From Nephrocerus scutellatus (Eukaryota > Arthropoda > Insecta > Diptera > Pipunculidae), in contig OX352763.1 in assembly GCA_947095585.1 (NCBI GenBank), positions 35,327,462 through 35,391,461 on the forward strand: 64,000 bases of DNA, given 5' to 3'. The notes beneath the pieces are model-generated. The model searched no databases. It was not told the DNA's origin and was given only the letters and a program-made list of their open reading frames with translations. This document shows, in pieces, positions 34,462 through 46,235 of this stretch (its first letter is position 1; each line of letters starts with the position of its first letter). The position numbers and the translations under genes were made by a program.

Positions 34462-36027
34462 ATACATCGAGTGATTGCTTGCTTATGCGGATGACACGTC
34501 TCAGCACCTTCATACCTTAAAGGAACTCTTAACAATCTAACTAGATGCACAGATCGTTGAGGTTTGGAAGTAAGCCCGCATAAAACAGAACTTGTCCTCC
34601 TCTTCACTAGGAAATATAAAATTGCACATGTTGACCCGCCCTCTATAAAGAGCAAAAGCTTATCCTCCACGGATGAAGCCAAATATCTGGGTCTTGTTCT
34701 GGACAAAAGCTAAGCTTACTTATACAAAAAGACTACGCAAAGCTACAATGGCAATCATCTCCTACAAAAAAAAACCATTGGTAACAAATGGGGTTTTCAA
34801 CCCCATAAAACATTGGCTACATATATCGGTAATAAGACCTACACTGATGTACGGTGTGGTCGTCTATTGGACTGCCTTAAACAATGCAATACATCGCAAT
34901 GTGCTAGGAAAAGGCGTGTCTATGTATGAGCACCACGCACTCTCCACTGCACTGGACATTCTGTTGAATCTAACACCACTCGATATCTTCAGCAGACAAG
35001 TAGCTGCTAGCGCTGCTATTCGCCTCAGTGCAACCTTCCAGTGGACCAAGATTGAAATCGAATACTCCATTATACTGAGTTTATTCAGGACTCCATCAGG
35101 AACATAGACTACACCATTCCTAGTCTCTATCCCCTCCAGATCGTTCTAGGAGCTCTCTTGGAAGATGAATCGATCTACTTCTAGACTGACAAACTCAAAA
35201 ACTGATGCTGGGGTAGGCGGAGGTGTCTTCTCAAAAAGGCTTAATTTTAGTCTTTCTTTATGCGGAAAATACTTAAGCACCTCAAGGCTCACACAGTCCC
35301 AGGACAGAATGCAATTTCGATCGAATTGGCAGAAGTGATGGCATTCATAAAGGAACTAAGCCACCACTTAAAGTGGTAATTATCTGGTATGCACAATAGA
35401 TCTCTAGGTTGCAGTGTACCAGGCTTTTCAGCCCACCAACCTAATAATAATAATAATAGTCTCTTTTTCCGTCTTTCCAATCACTGCAGTGTATTCCTAG
35501 CAGAAATCATGGCCAAAAAAGAAGTCCTGCCTTGGCCGACGACAAATTTTTTTTCCACTAAGGATATCCGCCTTTTCTTGAATGGCCAAGCTTGTCTCAA
35601 ATTCCGAGAATCAGTCTCTATGAACTCTATTTAAGCTCTACACTGACGATCATCCCTCAAGGAGACGGCGGAGCAGATCAACACTCTCATGTCTTGGTTG
35701 TTGGGGCATAGAGGCCTTCTAGGGAACTGCAGGGCTGATAAAGTCGCCAAAATGGAGCTAAGCTGGCCTTTTACCTGAAAATAGTTTCTTAGGCGTACCG
35801 ATCGCTACATGCAAACTCATGCTAAATCTGGATGCTATTGAGAAAACTAACATTAGGTGATAAAAAGGAACAAATTGTGAACTACAAAACATCCGAAACG
35901 CTCCAAGTGTTTGATTTCTCTAAAAAGATTGCACATTGGTGTCACAATAGGTGTCTTATTGGGCACTGTCTCATAGGCAAGCATGCAACATGGCTTGGTG
36001 TATTTTCCACTGACTACTGCATGACGA
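34462..36027 (+). mobile_element. RNase-H-bearing LINE fragment (LOA/I-like)
   Basis: The post-palm RT region is at 34560-35110 (PAYKTELVLLFTRKYKIAH-like, AKYLGLVLD, then VIRPTLMYGVVVYWTAL and LDILLNLTPLDIFSRQ). RNase H follows: SKTDAGVGGGVFSKRLNFSL at 35196-35257, continuing after an insert with FRLSNHCSVFLAEIMAKKEVL (35464-35530), then DIRLFLNGQACLK, and the WxxGHR-type block near 35700 (LGHRGLLGNCRADKVAKM). The C-terminal domain HCLIGKHATWLGVFSTDYC ends at about 36020, exactly where RTE-1 copy G begins. Several stops occur (for example TAG at 35105). 5'-truncated and inactive. The clade is suggested by the RNase H domain only. Confidence 0.78.
35258..35456 (+). mobile_element. Small LINE-tail insertion within the RNase H domain, (AAT)n end
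   Basis: 199 bases split the RNase H coding sequence between FSL and FRL. They are flanked by imperfect 10-bp repeats, TAGTCTTTCT (35248-35257) and TAGTCTCTTT (35457-35466). The insert ends in an AATAATAATAATAATA tail and starts with a frame reading NAISIELAEVMAFIKELSHH followed by a stop, like the last residues of an ORF2. I interpret it as a 5'-truncated LINE of a family not otherwise seen here. Confidence 0.6.
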
Positions 36028-36625
36028 GACATCAGCAGAATAGGGGGAATAACACCGAATGTTCTAGAACTGCAGGTGGCCGTAACTATCTCTGACTGGT
36101 GGAAGTGCGATCGAACCTCCACGCGGTGGCCGTCGGTAATTTTCCTTCAATGCAGGAAAAGCTGAATGATCGGGCTAGTCCCTTCAAAGTAAGGTTGGCG
36201 CGAGGCCAATACCCTCGCCTGTAAAAAATTATTATTACGGAACCCAAAATCAGCCTCGGATAACGAAAACGGCTAAACGATTTAAGAATTTTCTAATGGA
36301 ACGTACGCTCACTGTCTAAATATAAGGCTGACATAACCGCAATCCAGGAGATGCGGTGGACAGGGAATGGTGTCTTACAAAAATCCGAATATGACATAAT
36401 ATACAGCTGTCATGCAAGACATCAGGTGCCCGGGGTGGGGTTTCTAGTCAGCAAAAAAATGAAACCCACCGTTATTGGCTTTAAAGCAATAAATGAACGG
36501 CTATGCACCCTTCGCGTGCGGAGCAAATCTAAAAATATAAGCATCACCTACATAAGCACCTACAGAGGATGCCCCAGATGATGAAAAAGAAGAATTCTCT
36601 TAATCAGTCGAACGGGAACTCCATG
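36028..36625 (+). mobile_element. RTE-1 LINE piece G (leader and endonuclease N-terminus)
   Basis: This holds the RTE-1 leader from CATCAGCAGAATAGGGG through the endonuclease start (EMRWTGNGVLQKSEYDIIYS, then GVGFLVSKKMKPTVIGFK) to the region encoding NEKEEFFESVERELHAC. At about 36625-36630 the orientation flips into piece H. It abuts the end of the RNase-H LINE. Confidence 0.85.
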
Positions 36626-36629
36626 CCTG

Positions 36630-38020
36630 CCCTTATAGAGGATTGTTTCTCTCGCCGTTACGTTATAGTCTCTCACTTTCTCCAACGCCAGGTTGAAGAG
36701 GACGCAGGCCAGTCCATCCACTTGTCGGAGCCCGTTATAGATGTTGAATGGGGTTGATAGTGATCCGGAAATTTACTTGGCTTATACCATTGGTCATGGT
36801 CAACCTACATAGTCGTGTCAGTTTATTTGGGATGCCGAATTCTCTCATGGCTTTATAAAGTTCTAACCTGGCTATGCTATCATAGGCGGCTTTAAAGTCT
36901 ATAAAAAGATGGTGTACTGAGTTTTGAAACTCTAGACATTTTTCCATCACCTACCTTAGGGTGTAAATCTGATCAGTTGTTGATTTGCCTGGGATGAACC
37001 CACACTGGTATGGAGCAATGATGCCCCATACTTTAGCGAGTGAGGCTATCCTGTCTTGAAGGATAGAGGAGAAAATCTTATACGCGGTAGTCAACAACGT
37101 TATACCACGATAATTGCTACAGGCTGTGATGTCTCATTTCTTATGTATGGGAGATAGGATGCTTTTTGGCATTTTCTGGCATCGTTTCATCCTCCCATAC
37201 TTGCATTATTAGTTTATGAATTGCTTGGTGTATTGCGGGGCCTCCTGTTTTAATCAGCTCCGCTGGGATACCATCACATCCCAAGGCCTTATTATTTTTG
37301 AGCCGATTTATCGCCGATTTATCGCCGATTTATCGCTAATTAACAGTCGTCATCGAACCAGTCGTTCCGATCTCTACGACTACTGACTAAGATGGAGTCA
37401 GCAGTATTAATGACAATATTTTTAAAGCGTGTCCATTTCTCTTCTACGGCCGGCATCTCAGCCCCAGGACTTACTCTCCCTGCATTTAGGGCGAGTCCTG
37501 TCACTTGGCCGTAGTTGTTTTTTGTTGCAAATGGCAGCCGTGTTGACTCGAATCTGATTCGCCGATGCTGTCTTTTTTGATTATGCAATCCGCGCTCGGA
37601 GCACTACACCAACAAGATAGTGGTCCGAGTCGACGTTGACACATTGGTACGTTCGTACCGTCATCTTGTTTGAGTTGTGGCGGCGGTCGATCAACACGTG
37701 GTCTATCTGGTTGCGAGTGTCTCCATCAAGAGATACCCAGGTGGCTTTGTGGATATTTTTACGTGCAAACCTTGTACTCACAACTACCAATTTATTGCTT
37801 GCTACCATCTCTAGGTATGACTCGTTGTCCATTCTCATGAGTGTTCTCGTGTAAGCTACAGGTGCCAATGTACTGCCTGAATACTGGCTCCCTACCTATT
37901 TTGGCATTCATATCCCCAAGAATGATTTTTACGTCATACTGAGGACAGGCATGTAGTTCCCGTTCGACTGATTCAAAGAATTCTTCTTTTTCATTATCTG
38001 GGGAACCGGTCCAGTTTTAG
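36630..38020 (-). mobile_element. RTE-1 LINE piece H (rest of endonuclease to RT palm), inverted relative to G
   Basis: Read on the minus strand, this starts at the endonuclease position where piece G ends (NEKEEFFESVERELHAC, about 38010-37940). It continues through VSTRFARKNIHKATWVSLDG and NQIDHVLIDRRHNSNKMTVR (37780-37660), the linker (37588-37340) and the RT (37330-36735: FIDFKAAYDSIARLELYKAM, PNKLTRLCRLTMTN). It stops just before YADD. A triplicated TTATCGCCGAT motif near 37307-37336 marks a small local slippage. No 3' end is present. Confidence 0.85.
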
Positions 38021-38370
38021 TTTCAATCACCGTCGTTAAATACAAGCGATAACATTCCAGTAAGGTGGCAGTGTTCCAGCAACATCTGTGACGTGTCATC
38101 TGAAGAGGATGTTACAACTCGATTATGGCTGGTTGTAACACCACCACAACGCTACGAAGTGTAAACCAACCAAAAAGGAAGGAGTGTTACAGATCAGGCC
38201 ATTAACTGCATTATGTAAACTACAGTTTTTGTATAGCATCGTGTAAACAAGAGCTGACTTCTGCGATAGATGAATAGGAGGGTAAAATGTCACTTGTCTT
38301 TCTCTTTTGAATAAATACCACGTGTAGGAAGATGCTCTCGATAAGTGTTTAAATTAGTAAATCGGATCTA

Positions 38371-39708
38371 TAAAGGGGTATCCATTTTGCGGTTTCAAAA
38401 GTATAGGACAATTTTTTTTTCAGTTGAAAGTCTGACATTTACGAAAATGGATCGCTTAACTATCGCACAACGCTTGAAAATTGTAAAAACCTACTACAAA
38501 AATGGTGATTCTGCCACAGCCACATATCGTGCTTTAAGAGGAGATTATGGTTTACATAATCGTCCAACTACGCAAGCAATTGGCAAAATTGTGAAGAAAT
38601 TAGAAGAGACTGGATCGGTTACAGATATTGTAAGGCCTGTGCATCATCGTTTCGCTCGTACCACTGAAAATATCGCTTTTATTTAATTTTTTTTTATCAC
38701 CAGTCAATTATGCAGATGTAATGTATTAACTAGCAACATAATTGCCATTTTAGTGAAAATGTTGCCGAAGACCCGAATGTGTCGATTCCTCGTCGTTCTC
38801 AGGAATTACGACTGTCTTACGGCACATTATGGCGTATTTTGCATTTGGATCTACACCTACATCCATATAAAATCCAGCTCACACAACAACTGAAGCCAGC
38901 TGACCATTCACAACGTCGTAGATACGTCGAATGGGTGCTTGAACAACAGGCGGTGGACGGCGATTTTTCGAACAAAATATTCTTCAGCGACGAAGCACAT
39001 TTCTCACTCGGTGGGTATGTTAACAAACAAAATTGTCGTATTTGGGGTTGTGAGAATCCTCAAGTAATTGAAGAGAGGCCATTACATCCACAAAAAGTCA
39101 CTGCTTGGTGCGCTCTTTGGTCCGGAGGTGTGTTTGGACCTTACTTCTTTGAAAACGACTATGGAACGACTGTCACCATCAATTCGGAGGTTTATGGTCA
39201 TATGCTAACCGACTTTTTTTTTGCCTGCTATTGAAGAATACGACTTAGAAAATATGTGGTTTCAACAAGACGGTGCCACATGCCACACAACTCGAGCGAA
39301 TATGGCTTTATTGCAAGAGACATTTCCTGGCCGCGTAATTTCTCGTCGTGGCGGTATCAACTGGCCACCAAGATCATGCAATTTGACACCGTTTGACTTT
39401 TTTTTGTGGGGCTACGCGATAGACCGTGTTTATGCAGATAAACCTTTAACTCTTGAGCACTTAAAAACCAATATTCGTCAAGTTATGGCTGAGATACCGC
39501 CCAATATGTGTCAAAAAGTGGTCAAAAATTACCTCAAAAGAATTGATGCTTGCAACAATTCGCGTGGTGGTCATTTAAATGATGAAGTATTTCACACATA
39601 ATGTCAACGTTCAAACTTTATAATAAAAAAGAAATATCATGATAAAAAATATTTTATATGTGTTTTAGTTACGTTTACTTTTGAAACCGCAAAATGGATA
39701 ACCCTTTA
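38371..39708 (+). mobile_element. DD41D mariner-type transposon, complete with TIRs and TA duplication
   Basis: The element spans 38373-39706 (1334 bp) between TA dinucleotides at 38371-38372 and 39707-39708. The terminal inverted repeats are about 31 bp, starting AAGGGGTATCCATTTTGCGG on the left and AAGGGTTATCCATTTTGCGG on the right (read inward), with one mismatch at position 6. They flank a broken transposase gene. It lies within the GPCR intron, so its insertion did not interrupt coding sequence. It belongs to the Tc1/mariner superfamily, cut-and-paste with TA target choice. Confidence 0.93.
38447..39601 (+). pseudogene. DD41D mariner transposase, frameshifted
   Basis: The transposase starts at Met 38447 (MDRLTIAQRLKIVKTYYKNG). 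It has an N-terminal helix-turn-helix region, then a catalytic domain with D1 in FFSDEAHFS, D2 in FQQDGATCH and D3 in LTPFDFFLWG. I count 41 residues between D2 and D3, i.e. DD41D, the group of elements such as rosa. The gene is broken twice. A stop and frame change occur at 38684-38760 around an oligo-T tract with about 75 extra bases. A one-base slip occurs in the oligo-T run near 39214-39222. All three acidic residues remain, so decay is moderate. The end matches the family's SRGGHLND C-terminus. Confidence 0.9.
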
Positions 39709-40630
39709 TTAGTGTGAAAACGTCACACGCTAGTTTTCCTTTAATTCACGGTATGGAATGTATGAAACCGCGGGAAAGGTAATAATTTTGTTCTAGAGCG
39801 CTTAACATTGAATCCGGTACGAATACGACTATGTATAAAAGAAAAAACTGTTCACTTTACATTTAACAAATAACCTCTTAAGCGCCTTAAAGATAATCCG
39901 AGTTTTCACAGGACAACATAAATAATTCTTTATCACTTTATCACTTCTTTATCAAAGCTATCACATCCTTAAAAAGCATGGTATTAACGTGTCACAATAG
40001 CTACGCGTGAAAATGCCGTGCGTGCATTATCCGAGAAATAATTTGCAATTTCAACGCTTCGTTCAGTGAATTAATTGTTGAGGATTTGGCCGTGCTCTAC
40101 GGCTCTTGTCTTACCACGGACATGATGAATTGATAGCAATTTTATCATTACCTCGGGCCTATACGAGTGATAAGAAGAATTGAAGTATTTGTTTATTGCC
40201 TGCATTGAGTGTGAGATTAATGACATGTAGGCAGGATGACGACATTGAAGAATCCTTTAATACCAAAAAGAAACAAGAGTGGTAGGAGAAATTTAAGACA
40301 TATGCCATTAGGAAAGCATGTTATAAAAATTTTTACTTTCCCGTATACTTTTGCAACTTCAATCTCATGACTTTTTAATGATATTTCTGGCTTAAGGTTT
40401 ATTCTTTGAGATTACAACCTCAATCCAGGTCACGTTCTCGTTTGCAAAAAGAGTAGAATTAATCGATTTAGAGCTGCGACTATTAGTGTCCAGTAGGCTG
40501 ACATATATTCGTAGTTTCGCTGATTATGGTGATTTGAGGGCGCAATTTTCACCCTGCATTTACTCACGCACACTCACAATTGTGTAATGTACATATATTT
40601 GAAATTATTCTCCATATTTTTCATCAACAG
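39709..40630. other. Distal part of GPCR intron 1
   Basis: AT-rich sequence without mobile elements that I can recognise. It ends in the splice acceptor TTTTCATCAACAG before 40631. Confidence 0.5.
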
Positions 40631-40810
40631 GATATTCCTTTGCATGTGGCCATGATTTCGCACATTCTTATCGCATTTGATCGGATGAGATGGCTTGGCG
40701 ATCCGTTGAGAGGACGTTTGCCGGCGTTCGTTTGTTGCTGTGCAACATGGCTTACTGGCATGGTAATAGCATTGCCATATCCAATTTACACCATGTACGT
40801 GGAGATTGGG
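40631..40810 (+). CDS. Orphan class A GPCR, second coding exon (TM3-TM4)
   Basis: This 60-residue internal exon is in phase 0 at both ends (CAACAG|GAT and GGG|GTAAGT). It continues TM3 (DIPLHVAMISHILIAFDRM), with the DRY motif in the form DRM at the cytoplasmic end of TM3. ICL2 is RWLGDPLRGRL. TM4 is PAFVCCCATWLTGMVIALPYP, with the conserved Trp and the Pro pair. It joins exon 1 in frame, and both carry the same style of intron boundary. The remainder (TM5-TM7) is not in this window, so the gene is incomplete here. The exact ortholog could not be named. Confidence 0.87.
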
Positions 40811-42394
40811 GTAAGTTAACCATTTATTGCAGTATCCATGAGAACGAGAATTTATGTGAATGAAAGTTTAGATGGCGTGCTTTGCTAAGTTTTATGTATA
40901 CATTTATATGTATGGCGTTTCTCAACCATTAACTGAGACGGGCTGTTAGGATATTCCCCTAAAGGGATTTTAACAAAACTGACACTTGTATTAGCATCTT
41001 GATGGCTACCATGGAAATTTATTATTCCCACTCTCAGATAAAGTGAAAGTAACGAACAGTTACTACTACTGATATGAGAAAGTCGAGGGAAAAGGTAATG
41101 AAGACTGAACCCATATTATCTCACTGGTGCTTCTGAGTTTAGTTGATGCTTGCCTTGGGCTGTGTATGTCAAAGTCTTTGTTCAGTTGCAATTCCAGAGC
41201 AGTCTGTAATGTTTCCTATTAACATGTAAGAAGTTAATAGGAGAAACAATTACGTTCTGCTTGTCATATATTATCTTTGTGGAATATTAAAAAATTTGTT
41301 TTACAAACACAATCTCGAATCTTAGGCCTTCTAAAAATAAATGAACTCAATCTGCAATTTTTGCGGCCTCACTTCAGTACTTAAGATTTAGGGTTTTTTT
41401 TAAAGCAACGAATATGAAGGTCATAACAGCATACTTTCGAACTAGATCACTAGATAAATTACTGCAGGTTTTCTAGACATAAAGTCAGGAAGGTTTTTTT
41501 GGTTTTTAGTTAATTCACAGAAAGCAAGAACCTCGACCAACTCTACTCTTAAAATAAAAGTGATTTTGATGAACAACTTCAAGACCATTCACCGTATATT
41601 TTTCTCACACAAAACGATTGCATCGAGATAACGATTAGCTGCGTCTGATTGTTATTAGCAGGTCTTATAGTCTAAACTATTCTGGCTCACTTTAACTACC
41701 CCATACTCTGTAGCTCTCGTAATATTTCATATTCAAAGGCAATTTTGGATTTAATAATATTTCTGATGTACGATTGCTGTCGTAGAAGGAAATTCCGGAT
41801 GGTGATAAACCTATAAAATGACTTTTAAAGAGGCCTTCTTACAATGTAAACTTGAAATGGAAAATAACCGAACTTAGAGAAACTGTCTTAAGGATTCACG
41901 TGGAGACCTGCCTTGAGGAATCAACCCATGGTCCTCTTCGAATGCGAATTGATTTTGTGGCGTCTGTGGGATGTAAAATACCAGCGTTCCCACGCATGGA
42001 AGCGAAGCCTATCTATTTATATACTTTCTTTCTAAATATATCCTATTTCAATTTTTCCTTTTTATACAAGTTGTGTTTTAATTCCTTCAGTCTTGTTGTT
42101 GTGTTGTAAAGATTTCAATTTTGGTGTTTTTCTTTGCGTAACATCTCAAAAAAAAATTTTAAGAATACTTTTTGGATACATGCATGTTTGCTGGACTTGG
42201 ATGACTACGAAAAGTGTTAATTCTTGATCTTGGACAAGACCGAACCTAGCTCTGCTTGATAAAGAAAGCTATCCACTTTCTTAAGATAAGATAAGATAAA
42301 ATTGGACTTTTATACAAGTATTTATTTAAGTTGAATTTTTTGGAAAGCCTATCGGCTCACTGATTTTTCGTGACTTTTTCGTTTGTAAGGCCTG
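40811..42394. other. Presumed start of GPCR intron 2, no coding seen
   Basis: AT-rich DNA after the GTAAGT donor at 40811. A frame of 85 codons (41852-42109) shows no TM5-TM7 or other motif. A short AAGATAAGATAAGATAA run lies near 42284-42300. Confidence 0.45.
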
Positions 42395-44605
42395 GGTAAT
42401 GTTAACTCCATCTTAGCGCATCTTCACGCGAATAAACCTGCGGTTCTTAGTTTATGTGAAAAGCAGGTTTCTTTTATGGGTACCCCTAATGATTTTCAAT
42501 GTCCGGGGTATTCTAGTGTCGACTGTTTAGTTCCGCATCGAGGGGTTGCTCTCTTTATTAGAGATGATATCTGTTTTAGTGTTCCTAATTTTAATGTTCC
42601 GAAATGTAATCCCTTGTTCAATACGATATGGATTGAAATTATAATTGCAAACCATTCAATGTTTATTTGTTCCCTTTATCGTAGTCCTAATTTGTCACCT
42701 GATGACACTATTATTGAATTTGATAATTTATCGGAAACAATTGACAAGATTTACGAATCCTCACCAACTTCAGAATTAGTAGTCTTGGGAGATTTTAATG
42801 TCCATAATGATTCTTGGTTGACATATTCGAATGGTAGAGATCGATCAGGTGAATCCGCAGAACTATTTTCAGATACCAATCTTCTAACACAACTCGTCGA
42901 TAAGCCAACTAGATATCCCGATACAACTGGTCAATCACCTCACCTATTAGATTTATTTCTAACTTCTATGCCAGATAAATATTTAATTGATTTATCTGCT
43001 CCATTAGGTCTTTCCGACCACGCTCTGGTATTAGCCAAATTTTCAATAACCCCAACCCTTGTAGAGTCAACAAGTAAAAGGCTACTCTGGCACTTCAAAA
43101 ATGCTAACTGGGAGCTCTTGAATCAATTTTTTAGCTCATTTGATTGGTCAACCTGCTTTTCCAACAATAATGCTGATGAAGCATCTGAACTGATCACGTC
43201 AACCATTCTGCTAGGAATGAAATATTTCATTCCTTCCTCCTTTAAGAAAAGCAATATTCGTAAGAATAAGTAGTTTAATGATAACTGCAGGTCAGCAGTC
43301 GCGAGTAAAAAATCAGCCCATTTGGACTACGTTAATTGCCCATCCGTAGAAAACCTTGTTAAGTTTAGAATAGTCAGAAATAGAGCTAACGCTATAATTA
43401 ATAGGTCCAAAATAATAAATTACCAAAAGATTCGAGATAGTATGCAAAAAATTTTAGATTATGATTCAAACATTAAAAGCTTTTGGACATTTGCAGCAAT
43501 GGTTAAAAGAAACTTTGCAGAAAAGACTTCTTCTGTTCCTTCTCTATTCCATAATGGTATTCTTTATAAAACTGATATTCAGAAAGCAAATCTCTTAGCT
43601 TCGCATTTTGCTAGTGCGTCAACCCTTCCATTGTCTAACCAAAGTCCACCAATTCTCCCGAATGTAGGCCCTGGTATGTCTGTCAATTTATTTCCGTCGT
43701 CGGGTTGTTTCCAAAATTCTTAAAGAACTTGACCCCAATAAAGCAGCTGGACCCGACGGTATTCCACCATTATTATTGAAAAGATGTCATCATACTTTGG
43801 CAAAACCGCTTAGCAAATTGTTTTATCTCTTAATGAAGACAGGTGTTTTTCCGTCAATTTGGAAAATAGCAAATATTCAACCCGTCCCGAAAAAAGGTGA
43901 TAAATCTGCACCTACTAACTACCGTTGGGAGCGAAGCCTTGAAAATCTAGGCGAATTAAGCGTTGTGTCCTTGGATATTTCTAAGGCTTTTGATAGAGTT
44001 TGGCATGATTGTCTTATTAATAAGATTCGTGCGCTCAACTAACACCCCTCTCTCATTACATGGATTGAGGATTATTTATGGAACCGCAAAATAAAAGTGG
44101 TATTGAATGGTTTTTCCTCATCTTCGCATGAGATCAATGCTGGCGTTCCGCAGGGGTCATCCTTATCGCCTACATTATTCTTAATATATATCAATGACTT
44201 GTTGTCTTCTACAACATGTGATATCCACTCATTTGCTGATGATACAACACTATCGGCTTCCATTGAGTTTGTCAGTCAAAAAGAATGCAATTCTCGCTTG
44301 ATTGGTTCGCGTGAATTAATGAATTCGACAATTCTGTCGAACATTCAAGTTATTCTTGATTGGGGCAGATCTAATAGGGTGGAATTTAACCCAAATAAAT
44401 TCCAGGCTTGTCTTTTTTCTCAAAAGGCAATTCAACATTACGTAGCACCAGTAATTAATGGTGCCACTGTTGCGAGATCAGATTCACTTAAGTTGTTAGG
44501 TTTGAAAATTTTTAGTGAACTTTCCTGGAAGGAACATATTTATGAAATCTCAAAAAGAGCGAGCCAATGCTTGGGCTTTATAAGACGTTGTAATTTTTAC
44601 TTACA
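42395..44605 (+). mobile_element. CR1/L2-group LINE copy b: endonuclease plus RT, least decayed
   Basis: The endonuclease spans 42400-43270 (NVNSILAHLHANKPAVLSLC, HRGVALFIRDDI, SLYRSPN, the catalytic block VLGDFNVHND, KPTRYPDTTG, LLDLFLTSMPD, and the His block LGLSDHALVLA). A TGG-to-TAG stop at 43271-43273 ends this frame. The reading frame then continues (RNRANAIINRSK, KSFWTFAAMVKRNF). After a frameshift near 43700 come KAAGPDGIPPLLLKR, WKIANIQPVPKKGD, then a deletion, DISKAFDRVWHD, NAGVPQGSSLSPTLFLIY, HSFADDTTLS and NRVEFNPNK. At 44605 it switches to RTE-1 sequence. It has few inactivating changes compared with other LINEs here. Confidence 0.88.
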
Positions 44606-45015
44606 TATGGATCTGAGACTTGTTTGTTTAGTAAAAACCGCTTTGACCTCTCAGCAACATTCGAAAGAAAAGGAAAGTCTTACAGAGAATTGTTGAATTC
44701 CATAATGATGCGATCTACGAGCCTAACCACGATTATGTCGACATCGTGAAGAGAATTAAGTTTGGAAGGCTCCGGTGGGCAGACATCTAGCTCGTGCGAG
44801 TGAACAGATTTCGCTCGGAAGGAAGGTAGGTAGAATTTATGGAATATAATAGCGAGGCAGACTAGATCTACGCTTAAAGGATTGCATAGATCACGACCCG
44901 CAGAGTTTAGAAATGCTAAACTAGATGACGTCGGCTCGAAATCGGGACCGCTGAAGAGATTTTGGCGGGACTCCAGTACCGGACCTCGGTTGTTAAGCTT
45001 TGTATGATAATAGTG
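44606..45015 (+). mobile_element. RTE-1 LINE fragment I, fused to CR1 copy b
   Basis: Beginning at ACATATGGATCTGAGACTTG, the sequence is the RTE-1 post-palm region (YGSETCLFSKNRFDLSATFE-like, then DIVKRIKFGRLRW). It runs to the 3' block GATGACGTCGGCTCGAAATC and a degraded ATGATAATAG tail at about 45005-45015. The CR1 frame enters this piece without a gap. Confidence 0.82.
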
Positions 45016-46071
45016 AGGGATTTAACGCAAAACGAGAGGAATAAATTTATGACCGAACCAAATCAAACTTTTAATGCATCAGGGCGGATGTTTATTACTT
45101 ACCTTTATCAGAAGTGCGTTCGATGATTTACTGAATGTACCTCATATATTTTTTTAACAATGAGCAGCAAGCAAACAGCAAATATCCATATTTTTCTGTA
45201 ACTAAACTCTTTCATGAGATTCAGTCGTCAATATTGCAAGAACTGTGGTTACCCTATATTTGAGTGCGTTCGTTACAAGAGCAAACTTATTTTTTTATTC
45301 AACTTACGTGTCTCACACACCTTCCATTCTTTTCCTTTAATAAATAAATAACCGCTCTGATGATGGTGATGCCGATAATGTGATCAACCAGCACACTTCC
45401 TATCCTCGACTCCTACCACCGTCTGCCTTAGAAGAAACATAAATTCATATTGTCATGTTCGTGCACACGTCAGACAGAATAAATTCATAACAATGTCTGT
45501 CTTGGATTGGTACCAAGCGGAATGGTCCCAATGCAGAAAATGTGCTGTTGTCAGATGAACTTAATCGTGGGTAGGGTCGAAGAGCATGATTCTGTTATGG
45601 GGTAACATTAATACGATGTGAAAATTATCCCTAACACACATGTGGAGTGGGTAAATATTAATACAAATTATGTATATTTTTGTGTACGTGAGTTCGTAGG
45701 TGTTTGAGGTGTTTGAAGAATCTACTACTAGAATTCTACTTTATGGAGATTACTTTTGCTAAAATATAAAAAAAAAATCATCTAATATATTCAGAGTTTA
45801 TTGGTTCCTGGGGCTTGCAAGTTGAACAGATGAATCTTTTGCAAATTTTATTAACAACATATGATGCATATATATTAACGTTGCATGATGTTCGTGTCAC
45901 AATGAACTGAAAGTAAACCCAACAAATATTTGTCAAAGAGCTTAGAAAATTGCAGGAATGTGACCTACTGAACGTGATAGTCGATAAGAAAATAACAACA
46001 ATTTGTCTTCTATTTAACTTAGTTTACCACTTAACGTGGAGCGATTTTTTTAAAATTTGGAACGTGCAGCA
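45016..46071. other. AT-rich spacer
   Basis: No gene or element recognised. Confidence 0.45.
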
Positions 46072-46235
46072 ATTCTATTTTCTCCTTTATCCCAGTCTCA
46101 TAAGCTAAAATCATCATTGTCCCATACCAGGTGTGGCTTCAACCCAGAAAAATCAACAACTGATCAGATATTCGCACCTAGACTGATGATGGAAAATGTG
46201 TAAAGTTCCAAAACTTATTACACCAATTTTTTTTT
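46072..46235 (+). mobile_element. RTE-1 LINE fragment J
   Basis: About 160 bases of the RT fingers (matching 30655-30800: 'ctgatcagat', 'ccataccagg'). It abuts the inverted CR1 3' end at 46236. Confidence 0.75.

Larger units (their letters stand above)
33955..40630 (+). other. GPCR intron 1 (6.7 kb), loaded with transposons
   Basis: The intron is bounded by a GTAAGT donor at 33955 and a CAACAG acceptor ending at 40630, both phase 0. In order it contains an RNase-H LINE with its own insert (34462-36027), two oppositely oriented RTE-1 pieces (36028-38020) and a DD41D mariner (38373-39706). The remaining parts (34081-34461 and 39709-40630) are unremarkable AT-rich intron. Every ORF in it belongs to mobile DNA. 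Confidence 0.8.
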
